64,000 nt of DNA from Limanda limanda (lineage: Eukaryota > Chordata > Actinopteri > Pleuronectiformes > Pleuronectidae): NCBI RefSeq assembly GCF_963576545.1, contig NC_083639.1, forward strand, positions 20,074,118 through 20,138,117, in the 5' to 3' direction. Of this stretch, positions 37,301 through 43,965 are shown in pieces. Position 1 is the stretch's first letter; each line of letters opens with the position of its first letter. The translations under genes and the position numbers were made by a program. The notes below the pieces were generated by a model. That model was not told the origin of the DNA, did no database searches, and saw nothing but the letters and a program-made list of their open reading frames with translations.

Positions 37301-40300
37301 GGACCTAAAGAGGAAAATACAAACCATGTCAAAAAAAGTAGCAGCCCCCAGTCTACCCAGAGACAGCGGGTTTCACCGAGGTTAGATCCTTCCTGTGTGT
37401 CTTTTTGTCACATCTGACTCAGCTGTAAGGGCTAAGCTGATATCTAACAGGAGTCCTGGACACTGAATTTCAAACATGTCAAAAAGAAGTTGCCTCTCCG
37501 CCATTTGGGAGTCGCCACATGGAAGGTGATTACATGTGCCTCCTCAGCGTTGTGTTCAAGTCAACGGAGCTAAGCAGATCTGTCTTCTCCCTCCAGCTCC
37601 GAAGGTCACATCGGCTAATGTGAGCGGAGGCGGTGGCAGTCGCTCGGAATTAGTCATCGCATGGGAGGTAAGCAAGCTCGCTCAGGACCCATGGAGGAGG
37701 GAGCCAGACGTCATTATTCTCTGTGGATGTGGGCCCCTGTTTCATTAATAACAGCTGAACAGCTTAATGTATGGCATTTCATTTTTAAGAACAGAGAGGC
37801 AATAACTGCTGCTGTCACCCAGGGGGAGAGAAAAATGCTTTTGAGGTTTCAATAAGATAATTAAACTCAATGGCTCCTTCCAAGTCCCAACTTTTTTTCG
37901 AATTGCTTTGTTTCTTTCTTTCATTCTTTCTTTCTTTCTTTTCTTTCTTTCTTTCTTTCTTTGACCGCCTATCAATCAAGAAACATTTGTATTTATTCAG
38001 GCGGCTCTAAATCATCATCCCCTGCTGTGAAGCGTTTCAGAGAATCGCTGTTGATGTTTCAATATGCACAAGTTCAATTAAAGTCTAACTTGTTCCTAAC
38101 AAAGCCCTGCAAAGTGCTCAGGCAATTTTCTGTGGAAATAAAAGAATGGATAGAATGCTTAAAGAATTGTATTGTATGTAGACCAATTTCTACTGGCAAG
38201 GCAGGGGTAACTCACAGCTTACTTCCAGATCTGAGGTTGAAAACTAGAATAAAAGTATAAACCGGATGCTGGTGAGTCGTTGCTCTCTGTGTTTTTAGTT
38301 GTAGTGGGGCTGGAAATGTTGCTTTTGCCCAGAGGGTGAATGTATTTTTGTTAAAAATCACTTAACCTCTTAAAACCCATTGGGTTGCCGGCGACAAGGT
38401 GGACATTACAGATACCAATGAGATAACATATTCAAAATCCATTTTTGACGATATGGACAAGCTATACATCATTAGAATGGGTAGAAGCTTGGCTAAACCC
38501 CCATGGCAACCAGTCTCACCTAAACACAATACAGACACCAAGCAACTAAATGAGCATGTTGAAAAACACACCAACTGTACATATCCACAAAGCTGCTCCT
38601 CACAATCATGCTAACAACACAAGCTGCATATGGAATACAAATTCCACCGGTATGTTTCTTATCTTTCTATGATGAAAACTCACTGAACCAGCAGCAACAA
38701 AGAGCAAAGTAAATTTCTATCTCTGCTTAAACCTCTCTAACTTTCTATCTGCTTCACTTTATTGAAACACAATTAGTGACCGACAGGGTTCAGGTGTTGT
38801 GCTGTGGGTTGCTAGAGGTTTTGGGCTTCATCCGCTTTAATTCATTTGGGATATTCTCTATAGTTTTAGTTGGTCATGATATCTTTAATTTATGTTTTGT
38901 TCCATTTTCATTTACATTAATCTAGTAACAGAAGTGTTACCTTTACATGGATACCAAGATTATTTATATAGACCCTGTGGTAGCAGAAATATATACTCTG
39001 TTACATTTGGGCATGTTCATTTTAAGCTTTCAAAAAGGCTTGTGTTTTTATTCACATGCATGACAAGTAACAAGACAACCAAGCTGTCCTGTGCAGAAAG
39101 TAACTAACTGACGTCTTAACATCGTGTCGTCCTGCAGCCTGTTCCAGAGGAGCTGCAGAACGGCCCAGGGTTCGGCTATGTTGTTGCTTTCCGACCCCAC
39201 GGTGCAACGGGATGGATGCAGGCGGCCGTACCTTCGGCCGAGGCGTCCAGATACGTCTTTAAAAACGAGAGCATCCAACCCTTCTCGCCTTTCCATGTTA
39301 AGGTCGGGGTTTACAACAACGAGGGGGAAGGTCCCTTTGGACCCGTTACCACTATCTACTCTGCTGAAGAAGGTGGGTGTGATGTCATGTCTCACACACC
39401 ATGTTGTGGACCAGCTCTCCACACAGAGATTGTATTAACGCATGAGCTACAAGTCATCCTGAAGCCAGCGCTCTTTTTATCAGAACTTGCAGATGTCTTC
39501 CCTCACACTTCCCTCCCTGTGTTGTTAAGATGAAAGAAATGACTTTGAAGCAGTTTTGATGTTCCTGCTTTGAGGAGGTCATCAAAAGCTCTGTGTTACT
39601 TCTGAAAAATCATTCTGAGTCTTAATACATTTACTCCAGAGCCTGGCCGGGCGCCCACCAGAGTTCGTGCCAAGAGCCTCTCCGCGTCCGAGGTGGAAGT
39701 TACGTGGAAAGCTCTGCCCTGGAACACCAGCAAGAAGAGAGTGCTGGGCTACGAGGTGAGCTTCACTGAAAGGTCTTGTTTGTGTGCGACTTCGCTAGAT
39801 GCAAATCTGTTTGTGGGAGCACATGGCAACTAATGCGATTGAATCTTGTTTTCCTCTATTATTGATGGGTTTTTCAGGCTTATGCACCTTGGGCATAGGA
39901 GATAATAGCTTACTTGCATGCATAATGGTCCAGCCCAGTCCCTTGCCTGTGGGTTTAGTTGTGTTTCTCTTGTTGCTTACCTAAGTACTGTAACCACCCT
40001 GATTACTGATGCAATACTCCAAGGGATAGAGCATTTAGCTGCTAATCCACACAGGAAGGCAGTTTGAGACAGTGGCTTTGCACTCAGTTAGTTCTTGTAG
40101 TTTTAATTCCGCTCATTACTGAAATCAAAGATGGGAAACAAAAGCACAGTTTTCATCCTTGCATTGCATAAAGTGCCAGAATTATAAATAGTTGACCACT
40201 GAAAGTCAACAGAGGCCCTGCTCGGCCTGAGCAAACCATCCCTGGGAGGAAAGACAAATTATAACTGTGCTGTCAAGCGTGACAGCTGTTTCAGCCCTGA

Positions 40301-42110
40301 CAAGCAGGGTGACAGAGAAAATCTGTTATCAGTGGAAGTTGATGGCAGGGGATTTTTGAGGATTCTCTTCTTCCCTTTCTTTGTTTTCCTTTGTTTCCTC
40401 CGCTGCATATTTGACCTCCTTCTTTACCATGAAACTGTACTGTATGTCTCTGTGAGCGAAGGGTACATGAGGTGACATGCTGCTGCTAAAGCTTGTTTTC
40501 AGACCAGTTCACATCTTCCATCCAGTTGAGTTCACATCTCCCCGTTTCCAGTTTGCACTTCATGGTGGGTGTAAAGCTTTTAAGGTGTCCGTCGTGTTTT
40601 CCACTCTCACGTCTGTGGTTCTGCCCTGTCGCCTTCCAGCTGAGGTACTGGAATAGAAGTGAAAGGGAAGACACGGCCAGCTTGCAAAGGACGGTGGGAA
40701 ATCAAACCTCTACTATTATCCACGGGGTGAAAGGCAGCACCACATATTACATCTCAGTGAGGGCGTATAACACTGCTGGAACAGGGCCTCCCAGCGCTTC
40801 TGTCAACGTTACCACTAAAAAACCACGTAAGTATCGGATGTAATTATAAGTGTATCAGTTGCTCTCTGCCAGTGTTCAGCTTTTGTCTAAGGTGAATAAT
40901 GTCTTTTCTCCTCTCAGCACCCAGTCAGCCACCAGGTAAAGTCATGTGGAGCACATTAAACTCCAAGATTATATTGAACTGGGAGCAGGTCAAAGCCCTG
41001 GCGAATGAGTCAGAGATCACTGGTTACAAAGTAAGCACCGAGTCGCAAGGCTTTATCAGAAAATTGTGTTTGGCGCCTCCTGTGTCTGAATCCTGACTCA
41101 ACCTGCAACATTCTTCCTCAGGTGCTCTACAAGAAGAACCGACACAGCCGCCCCAGTGTCATGGAAACCAACACCACGTCCGTGGAGCTCGCCCTGCCCA
41201 CTGATGAGGATTATATCGTCCAGATAAAACCATTTGGAGAGGGAGGGGAAGGCAGCAGTAGCAGGCAGATCACCATCCCAAGGATACCAGGTCAGTGGAG
41301 AGCTAGTTAGTGCCTCCCCTGTGGCTGAGCGGAATAATCCACTCCCCTGCTGCTGTCTTGCCTGAACAGATTAGCCATCATTATCACCAAAGGAACAGGG
41401 AGAGAAGGAAAATAATGTGCTACATGAAGCATTGGTGCAATTATGGCCTTTATGTGACACTGCAATGTAAGGCATTGGATAAACGGTGGATCAAAATTAT
41501 TTACAATTCTATGAAAACTTGGACTATGGGCAGAAAAGGTCTCTGGTTCGTCACTGGTTCGACTCCACGGAGAAACAACAAAAAGACGAACCTGGATTGA
41601 TCTGTCCAAAAATCCAAGAGGATTCTCCCTACCCTGTCTAGTGCCCCTGAGCAAGGCACCTTACTCCCCCAACATCTGCTCCCCGGGTGCCGTACATGGC
41701 TGCTCACTGCTCTGTGTGTCCTGCACCAGATGGGTTAAAAGCAGAGGTTAAATTTCCCTCCTTGCATGAGTGTGCTTGTGCATGTCTGTGCATGTGTTTG
41801 GGACAAATAAATGTACCTTAATCGTATCTTAATTCCACAGCTCGAGTAGTGACTCTGAAATATTTTTTGAATTGCATGTTGTGCAGCTCGTGATCATTAA
41901 AGCAGACTGGAGAGGCAGTTGATTAATGAAATGAAATGCCGCGTGATGCTTTATTTTCTCCCGGTTTCTTTTCACAGCAATCCGACTAACAGCCTTGTTC
42001 TTTTCAATAACTTTTCAGGCCCCAACGCAGTCGGCTCAGCGTCCAAGGTCTCCACTCTGTCAGCGCTCAGTACAATAGCACTGTCTTTCACAGCCCGGAC
42101 ATCTTTATGA
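16177..42110 (+). CDS. cntn3: contactin-3-like GPI-anchored neural adhesion protein, 3' half (12 exons)
   Basis: Contactins are GPI-anchored cell-surface proteins of neurons with six Ig and four fibronectin III domains; they act in neurite outgrowth and axon-glia contact. Twelve exons join without a frame break (16177-16304, 32463-32638, 35000-35120, 35566-35724, 36505-36654, 37597-37667, 39138-39372, 39640-39755, 40640-40826, 40918-41030, 41122-41290, 42019-42110), all with AG acceptors and GT donors, giving 571 residues and a TGA stop. Contactins are about 1,030 residues, so this is the C-terminal half: end of Ig5, Ig6, FN1-FN4 and the GPI signal. Diagnostic stretches are [45 protein letters not shown] and SQPPG. 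The tail ending SFTARTSL resembles the contactin-3 end, which separates it from contactin-1, -2 and -4 as I remember them. Contactin-5/6 or a teleost paralogue (3a/3b) is not excluded. The first five Ig domains and the promoter lie left of the window. Confidence 0.85.
19150..19310 (+). repeat. degenerate dispersed teleost repeat ('aacaactattggactgactgcc' type)
   Basis: The stretch cctgaaatatctgagcaact, actggactgactgccctgac and agcatgaattgtaacaactt resembles the repeat unit 'aaatatctcaacaactattg-gatggattgccatgaaattt' common in fish introns. It is substituted throughout. Confidence 0.45.
19937..20060 (-). repeat. degenerate dispersed teleost repeat (CTCYGCCAAGG family), - copy
   Basis: Reads gcatacctctgccaaggccc, agttaacaccctatatcgca, tggatctgccgcctgatttg and gatccgtacgaag. 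This is the reverse orientation of the family seen at 13,225-13,510. It ends about 130 bp before the gypsy LTR. Confidence 0.5.
20194..20362 (-). repeat. LTR (3' LTR of copy 1)
   Basis: A 169-bp direct repeat of 23,503-23,671, bounded TG...CA, with no difference seen by eye. In the element's sense (- strand) it holds a TATA-like tatatata (20,289-20,296) and AATAAA (20,241-20,246). Confidence 0.93.
20363..20380 (-). promoter_or_regulatory. polypurine tract of the gypsy element
   Basis: On the - strand a run of ten G (20,366-20,375) followed by CTG sits directly before the 3' LTR. This is the expected place and composition for the plus-strand primer. Confidence 0.65.
20413..22767 (-). CDS. gypsy pol (copy 1): partial PR/RT, RNase H, integrase
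   Basis: A 784-codon open frame (the listed first codon is GTG; translation is expected through frameshifting from gag). In order: the first few protease residues ([16 protein letters not shown], residues 43-58), then directly the reverse-transcriptase catalytic motif FVYLDD (63-68) and connection (TAKCQF, FLGHRIS), RNase H (TDASD 216-220, FDRELLA 255-261, YVDHKPL 281-287), an H-H-C-C zinc site (H407, H411, C441, C444), integrase with D473, D532 and E568 (35 between the last two), and a C-terminal tail ending [12 protein letters not shown]. The protease Asp-Thr-Gly site and the N-terminal part of RT are absent, yet the frame stays open. RT activity is very unlikely, while RNase H and integrase look complete. 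Confidence 0.9.
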   Translation of the reverse strand: MFLPSALRQQGAPLRSSVRVRGTGKWKSRRSVAAVGAGDQEELLFVRDSISGNHFLVDLAFVFVYLDDILVASPSADEHLSHLRQVFQRLDGHGLIVNTAKCQFGLSVIDFLGHRISSQGAVPLPSKVHAVADFPRPVSVRSLQEFLGMVNFYNRFLPRAAQLLQPLYGALKLKKAKDQVDWTPVRIQAFEGAKAALANAALLAHPASRAPIALTTDASDVAVGVVVEQRVAGAWQPLAFFSRGLRDSERKYSVFDRELLALYLATRHFRFLLEGRPFTAYVDHKPLTFAMAKVTEPWSARQQRHLAAISEFTTDIQHVAGKANPVADCLSRVLVCPVHLGVDFSALAADQPGDPGIVALRAASTGLELEEAVVQNGGPALLCDVSTGRPRPVVPVAWRRRVFDMVHSLSHPGVRASVKLVSSKFVWPGLSKEVKEWAATCVACQRAKVHQHTRAPLEPSLIPARRFDHVHIDLVGPLPPSQGFTHLLTMVDRTTRWPEAVPLSSTTSADVARAFLSAWVSRFGAPSDITSDRGPQFISELWSALAKSLGTQVHRTTAYHPQANGLCERFHRSLKASLRAALSDANWLDRLPWVMLGLRSAPKADLDASPAELVLGQPLRVPGEFLPESWAPFPRPASQAPCAPVPVHHFSPRSFVPTDLATARFVFVRHDAHRFPLQPPYDGPFRVLEAGSKSFILDMGGRRERVSLDRLKPAHLLAGEEVLPARVPRRGRPPSKTPVLFSPVVPPDPVPVVNDVPSACSTPAFADGDRRNRYGRLVKPPERY
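22671..23480 (-). CDS. gypsy gag (copy 1)
   Basis: The capsid/nucleocapsid polyprotein that would package the element's RNA. From the ATG at 23,480 it has 269 codons; a longer frame upstream begins only with TTG, so I prefer this start. The acidic N-terminus is followed by a capsid-like region (about residues 48-200, with LPEFW, DPAPWF and LSLPGLGD). Near the C-terminus is a single Cys/His box, CFFH-x9-C-x3-C (C239, H242, C252, C256), the kind seen in some Ty3/gypsy gags instead of a standard CCHC knuckle. The stop is at 22,671-22,673. The pol frame overlaps it and lies in the -1 frame. Confidence 0.85.
   Translation of the reverse strand: MFEVEEDCVPSSSGEDVFSSPAPVDRVSTTTMAQQLPRATSSAGHVKLPEFWQNDPAPWFQHIEALFHLRGVTADDSRYFLVVAALDQQSTRRVMQLLRAPPLRGKYTAIKQLLLWRYSLSAAERADKLLSLPGLGDGSAVDLMDEMLSLLGSEDEGFLFPHIFLRQLPLQVRAALANSSCLAAGDFRGLAEEADRILLTSRNVSVQSVAVESSQLTLENEVPAVTAAVSNRTQRGQLCFFHQRFGSKARHCVPPCAFEAPGNGRAGAR
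22692..22698 (-). promoter_or_regulatory. -1 frameshift heptamer GGGAAAT between gag and pol
   Basis: On the - strand the sequence is G GGA AAT in gag phase, the X-XXY-YYZ arrangement that lets two tRNAs slip to GGG AAA in the pol frame. It lies 18 bases before the gag stop codon. Four bases after it, GAGC-CGGC-GCTC can form a small stem. The phase is exact; efficiency is unknown. Confidence 0.6.
23491..23501 (-). promoter_or_regulatory. primer binding site, tRNA-Trp type
   Basis: One base after the 5' LTR the - strand reads TGGTGACCCCG, complementary to the 3' end of tRNA-Trp including CCA. The match is 11 bases, then diverges into a T run, so priming may be weak or use a related tRNA. Confidence 0.6.
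23503..23671 (-). repeat. LTR (5' LTR of copy 1)
   Basis: Starts TGTGGCGTGC and ends CCTGCCACA on the - strand. A TATA-like element at 23,598-23,605 and AATAAA at 23,550-23,555 are in the element's orientation, giving a plausible U3-R-U5 layout. I see no difference from the other two LTRs. Confidence 0.93.
23672..24317. repeat. intron flank included in the tandem duplication, copy 1
   Basis: 646 bp of intron DNA to the right of the insertion site, starting with the CTGC target duplication. It is repeated without visible change at 27,309-27,954. It contains no gene; the small open frame at 23,737-23,955 also occurs in the second copy simply because the DNA is duplicated. Confidence 0.9.
24275..26404 (-). 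CDS. gypsy pol (copy 2), 3'-truncated by the duplication breakpoint
   Basis: Same open frame as copy 1, with the same loss of protease and N-terminal RT, RNase H and integrase. After residue 697 (KSFIL) it runs into intron DNA at 24,317 and adds 12 foreign residues ([12 protein letters not shown]) before a stop. The integrase catalytic core is intact but the last 87 residues are missing. There is no LTR on this side, so the copy cannot complete reverse transcription by itself. Confidence 0.88.
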   Translation of the reverse strand: MFLPSALRQQGAPLRSSVRVRGTGKWKSRRSVAAVGAGDQEELLFVRDSISGNHFLVDLAFVFVYLDDILVASPSADEHLSHLRQVFQRLDGHGLIVNTAKCQFGLSVIDFLGHRISSQGAVPLPSKVHAVADFPRPVSVRSLQEFLGMVNFYNRFLPRAAQLLQPLYGALKLKKAKDQVDWTPVRIQAFEGAKAALANAALLAHPASRAPIALTTDASDVAVGVVVEQRVAGAWQPLAFFSRGLRDSERKYSVFDRELLALYLATRHFRFLLEGRPFTAYVDHKPLTFAMAKVTEPWSARQQRHLAAISEFTTDIQHVAGKANPVADCLSRVLVCPVHLGVDFSALAADQPGDPGIVALRAASTGLELEEAVVQNGGPALLCDVSTGRPRPVVPVAWRRRVFDMVHSLSHPGVRASVKLVSSKFVWPGLSKEVKEWAATCVACQRAKVHQHTRAPLEPSLIPARRFDHVHIDLVGPLPPSQGFTHLLTMVDRTTRWPEAVPLSSTTSADVARAFLSAWVSRFGAPSDITSDRGPQFISELWSALAKSLGTQVHRTTAYHPQANGLCERFHRSLKASLRAALSDANWLDRLPWVMLGLRSAPKADLDASPAELVLGQPLRVPGEFLPESWAPFPRPASQAPCAPVPVHHFSPRSFVPTDLATARFVFVRHDAHRFPLQPPYDGPFRVLEAGSKSFILSGHFGRKMWRTL
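26308..27117 (-). CDS. gypsy gag (copy 2)
   Basis: 269 codons, identical in translation to copy 1, with the same capsid-like region and C-x2-H-x9-C-x3-C box. The GGGAAAT heptamer recurs at 26,329-26,335. Being part of the tandem duplicate, it is not an independent insertion. Confidence 0.83.
   Translation of the reverse strand: MFEVEEDCVPSSSGEDVFSSPAPVDRVSTTTMAQQLPRATSSAGHVKLPEFWQNDPAPWFQHIEALFHLRGVTADDSRYFLVVAALDQQSTRRVMQLLRAPPLRGKYTAIKQLLLWRYSLSAAERADKLLSLPGLGDGSAVDLMDEMLSLLGSEDEGFLFPHIFLRQLPLQVRAALANSSCLAAGDFRGLAEEADRILLTSRNVSVQSVAVESSQLTLENEVPAVTAAVSNRTQRGQLCFFHQRFGSKARHCVPPCAFEAPGNGRAGAR
27140..27308 (-). repeat. LTR (5' LTR of copy 2)
   Basis: Third copy of the 169-bp LTR, with the tRNA-Trp-type primer site beside it (27,128-27,138). 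It is followed by CTGCGACATT as in copy 1, which shows that the flank was duplicated together with the element. Confidence 0.93.
27955..32462 (+). other. cntn3: cntn3 intron, part right of the duplication
   Basis: Continuous with the sequence left of the insertion and ending at the Ig6 acceptor. I see only short open frames with no resemblance to known proteins, and no clear repeat family. Confidence 0.6.
32463..32638 (+). CDS. cntn3: cntn3 exon: first half of Ig domain 6
   Basis: Reads [19 protein letters not shown], then VVLPCQV with the first Ig6 cysteine, then KFTWFFN with the core tryptophan, ending FFEKVGG. The acceptor is gtttcag and the donor is the consensus gtaagt. It ends in phase 0. 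The block [11 protein letters not shown] is shared by contactins 3 to 6. Confidence 0.9.
33425..33560 (+). repeat. dispersed teleost repeat fragment (LINE 3'-end-like)
   Basis: Contains gagaaagatggccgcccaca, ttgagtctggttctagagg, tttcttccagtttttctc, gtgctgttcattgtgggacc and taatattaaggtcttgacc. This matches the 3' part of a non-LTR repeat that I recognise from fish introns. It is non-coding. Confidence 0.55.
34950..34988 (+). repeat. (TG)n microsatellite at the Ig6 acceptor
   Basis: TG repeats interrupted by ttg and atg end 11 bases before the exon at 35,000, occupying the place of the polypyrimidine tract. Confidence 0.9.
35000..35120 (+). CDS. cntn3: cntn3 exon: second half of Ig domain 6
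   Basis: Reads [20 protein letters not shown] and then TCAVQTKVD, giving the second Ig6 cysteine in the usual AGKYxC setting, and ends DLVVR before gtaagt. The exon is 121 bp (not a multiple of three), so skipping it would shift the frame and remove the rest of the protein. The acceptor lies right behind a TG repeat with almost no pyrimidine tract. Confidence 0.88.
35195..35262 (+). repeat. LINE 3' tail with (TTGAA)n end
   Basis: ggtgctttacaaataaaatt followed by gaattgaattgg is the common end of fish L2/CR1-type LINEs (gcgctatacaaataaaattg with a gaatt repeat). Only the last 60 bases or so remain. Confidence 0.5.
35566..35724 (+). CDS. cntn3: cntn3 exon: first half of fibronectin III domain 1
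   Basis: Reads [20 protein letters not shown], then [14 protein letters not shown] and [18 protein letters not shown]. The GPPGPP linker and the PDNHSPI block mark the Ig6-FN1 junction of contactins. The acceptor atcag follows a long C/T-rich stretch and the donor is gtaagc. It ends in phase 1. Confidence 0.9.
35725..36504 (+). other. cntn3: cntn3 intron within FN1
   Basis: 780 bp, AT-rich in the middle. Small open frames on both strands are unconvincing and no repeat family is recognised. Confidence 0.8.
36505..36654 (+). CDS. cntn3: cntn3 exon: second half of fibronectin III domain 1
   Basis: Reads [20 protein letters not shown], then [19 protein letters not shown], ending [10 protein letters not shown] plus one base before gtatgt. 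WVEYEF and the NTIGTGEPS loop are typical of contactin FN1. The acceptor is the atgccag before ttccag; using the next ag, six bases later, would lose the V-P pair that the family keeps. Confidence 0.88.
36655..37596 (+). other. cntn3: cntn3 intron between FN1 and FN2
   Basis: 942 bp of plain intron sequence. Nothing recognisable is seen. Confidence 0.8.
37597..37667 (+). CDS. cntn3: cntn3 exon: start of fibronectin III domain 2
   Basis: A short 71-bp exon reading [20 protein letters not shown] then IAWE before gtaagc, after acceptor ctccag. The glycine run followed by SELV and a tryptophan is a contactin FN2 signature. It enters in phase 1 and leaves in phase 0. NVS is a glycosylation sequon. 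Confidence 0.88.
37668..39137 (+). other. cntn3: cntn3 intron within FN2
   Basis: 1,470 bp with a TTTC microsatellite at 37,909-37,962. Nothing else is recognised. Confidence 0.8.
37909..37962. repeat. (TTTC)n microsatellite
   Basis: Imperfect TTTC tetranucleotide array, interrupted by attc and a frame slip. Confidence 0.9.
39138..39372 (+). CDS. cntn3: cntn3 exon: rest of fibronectin III domain 2
   Basis: Reads [20 protein letters not shown] and continues through [17 protein letters not shown] and [15 protein letters not shown] to SAEE before gtgggt. The blocks [18 protein letters not shown] and YNNEGEGPF are among the most conserved in contactins 3 to 6. At 235 bp it is the largest cntn3 exon here. 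NES is a glycosylation sequon. Confidence 0.92.
39640..39755 (+). CDS. cntn3: cntn3 exon: first half of fibronectin III domain 3
   Basis: Reads [20 protein letters not shown], then [19 protein letters not shown] before gtgagc. The acceptor is actccag. Phase 1 in, phase 0 out. The pattern [11 protein letters not shown] and the closing LGYE fit contactin FN3. WNTS carries a sequon. Confidence 0.88.
39756..40639 (+). other. cntn3: cntn3 intron within FN3
   Basis: 884 bp, C/T-rich before the acceptor. Nothing recognisable is seen. Confidence 0.8.
40640..40826 (+). CDS. cntn3: cntn3 exon: second half of fibronectin III domain 3
   Basis: Reads [20 protein letters not shown], then [40 protein letters not shown] and KP before gtaagt. 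TVGNQTST and AYNxAGTGP are strong matches to contactin-3 as I remember it. The acceptor is cttccag. Phase 0 in, phase 1 out. Confidence 0.9.
40918..41030 (+). CDS. cntn3: cntn3 exon: first half of fibronectin III domain 4
   Basis: Reads [20 protein letters not shown], then [18 protein letters not shown] before gtaagc. PPSQPPG, SKIILNW and NESEITGYK are contactin FN4 hallmarks. The intron before it is only 91 bp. Phase 1 in, phase 0 out. Confidence 0.92.
41122..41290 (+). CDS. cntn3: cntn3 exon: second half of fibronectin III domain 4
   Basis: Reads [20 protein letters not shown], then [36 protein letters not shown] and one base before gtcagt. The DEDYI and GGEGSSS blocks match contactin-3 closely. 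It follows a 91-bp intron with acceptor cctcag. NTT is a glycosylation sequon. Confidence 0.92.
41291..42018 (+). other. cntn3: cntn3 last intron, containing a SINE
   Basis: 728 bp between FN4 and the GPI exon. The middle is a tRNA-derived SINE, and a second, unused acceptor lies at 41,972-41,978. Confidence 0.8.
41510..41830 (+). mobile_element. tRNA-derived SINE
   Basis: The head has ggtctctggttcgtcactgg and a B-box-like ggttcgactcc at 41,559-41,569. The body has cccctgagcaaggcacctta, ctgctccccgggtgccgta, catggctgctcactgctct and gggttaaaagcagaggttaa, which are familiar from fish SINEs. The end, gacaaataaatgtacctta, resembles a LINE-type tail. The same head appears at about 47,955. Confidence 0.7.
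42019..42110 (+). CDS. cntn3: cntn3 last exon: GPI-attachment signal and stop
   Basis: Reads [20 protein letters not shown], then [10 protein letters not shown] and TGA. A small-residue region (GSAS) followed by a moderately hydrophobic tail with no cytoplasmic segment is what a GPI-transamidase signal looks like; the anchor residue is probably in the G-S-A-S stretch. The acceptor is acttttcag. A second acceptor (ttcacag at 41972-41978) would start a longer exon, but it puts the tail in another frame. Confidence 0.85.
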
Positions 42111-43965
42111 CAAACGGCTCCCAGCAGGCTTGGCTTCTGATGTGGAGACAGCTCCTCAGCGGAATGCACACACGGCCCACTCTGGTGTGACTGGATCCAT
42201 TCATTTAGATTTTAGAGGCAGAAGGAAGATGCTGATGATAAAAAACGAAAAAGAAAAAAATATGAGAAAAAAAGTTGCCGTTGAGATGTCAGGGAAGGAG
42301 TCCCCTTCAGCAGCCAGGCTAAGTAAAGGAAAATCGGCCCATGTTGTGACTATGTTGTTACCAAAGCAGCTTTCATAAGAAAAAAGGTAAAGAGAAAAAA
42401 TGTCTTATATGCATCTTTTTGTATGACATGTTGAGCTTTTATAGATTTTGTTTTTCTTTATACATTTTAAGTCAGTCTGGGCCCATGGGGACGAGAACAG
42501 TTAGGCGCACCTTTCCAGTCGGGAGCTTAAGAATGTGATTTGACAGTGAATCTTTTGTCTAACACAGTGAGTTTAGACTTGTACCTTTGGCTGTAAAACC
42601 AGAGTAGTTTTCCTCGTTTTTGTTTTTTCATGTTACACCTCTGCATTTCTGTTTCTGCAATATATCACTCAAAGGACTGCACTGACATGTTGAGGGTTTG
42701 TCATCATCGCTCGTCTCATGTGAAAAGAGGATAAGCATCTTAATTCCCGTCTCCAGGCGGCCCATGCTAATGTTAGTCAGGCAGCCAAAGTTTCTGGGAA
42801 GTTTTGTTTTCCCTTTTATGTGTCGTGTATCTACAGAAAATGCAGCAAAAAAACAATATTTGTCTGTTTTGATTATGTCAACGCGTTAGGATGCCGTATA
42901 TCTGGCGCCAGTCCTCTTGGGTAAGTTGAGGAAGACATCCCCAAAAAGTTGATGAAGTCCTGAAAGCCACTAATGCGTTCGCCACCGAACCTTTTAACCA
43001 GAAATAGCCCCATGCTGTCGATGGAGAGCGTCCCCCTCTTGGTTCCTCTACCTTAGCTGTGGAACTGCACTAGTGGCCGGCCGGACCCACGTGGCCGCAT
43101 CATGCTCCTCATTCTTTTTCGGTTAGCCCTGCGTCTGGAGCTATTCTTTGCCTTCTGTGTGCCTCATCATATGTTCAAAATCCTCAGGTCCTTCAAGAGC
43201 CTTAACTTATCATATGTAAATCAAAAAAACATTTGAAGCGTAGACTTGCGAAGCAGCCGCTGTGATGTTTACATGCTGCTGTGTCGATAGAAACTGTCCG
43301 TGGTCAGGCTTGGGTGGGAGGGTGGGGGGATGGGGCATCATCCTAAGATTAGTCTTAATGGCGTTCTGTTGTTCCGCATGGGAAGTTGGTGATATATGAG
43401 GCCTGGAGCATTTTTATAGGTGTGTGTTCTTAATAAAAAGACAATGCTGCTGCTCTTTTTTCCTTTTTCCATAGTGTCCTGATGCCATGTGGGACTGCTG
43501 TAGTAGTTTGTAGTACTTTGAAGGGAAGTGTACTGTAGGCTACTGGGTCTTGCTCGGAATCATGCATCAAGAAGCGTGTAATATACTGTTTTGTACACTT
43601 CAAATCATTTATATAAAAGAACCTTTCTAAAGAGATGATTTACTTGGTTTTTATGTAACAACTCTTGTTTCACACAGTAGCTGTAACTGTTGCTCAGCAT
43701 GACTGTACTTGCCCTCTCTCCTCTGTCCATCATGCAAACCAACTGAATGGCTTCGGGAACATGCCAGGTTCATCAGTCCGATCTGTGTATACTGTGTGTG
43801 CACCATGAAACTGACCCATAGTCAGCCCTGTGTCTTTGCTTCTGTCTCAGTCAGCTCCTCTCAGATGCACTAGGCCTACTGTCCATATATGCTCTTCATT
43901 AGGGTCTCCTCTGTTGCTGTTTGTTGTTTATACTGTGTTAATAAAGATTATTGATTTATACAACG
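42111..43965 (+). other. cntn3: cntn3 3' untranslated region (predicted end)
   Basis: After the stop codon there is no further contactin-like reading. AATAAA occurs at 43432-43437 and 43940-43945. The second is followed by T-rich DNA, so I place the main end near 43,960, giving a 3'UTR of about 1.85 kb. The first would give a shorter form. The open frames within are short and unlike known proteins. Confidence 0.55.

Noticed and set aside
16177..42110. Assignment to contactin-1, -2 or -4
   Set aside because: The C-terminal tail (SFTARTSL) and blocks such as [20 protein letters not shown] and VGNQTST fit my memory of contactin-3 better. A search would settle it.
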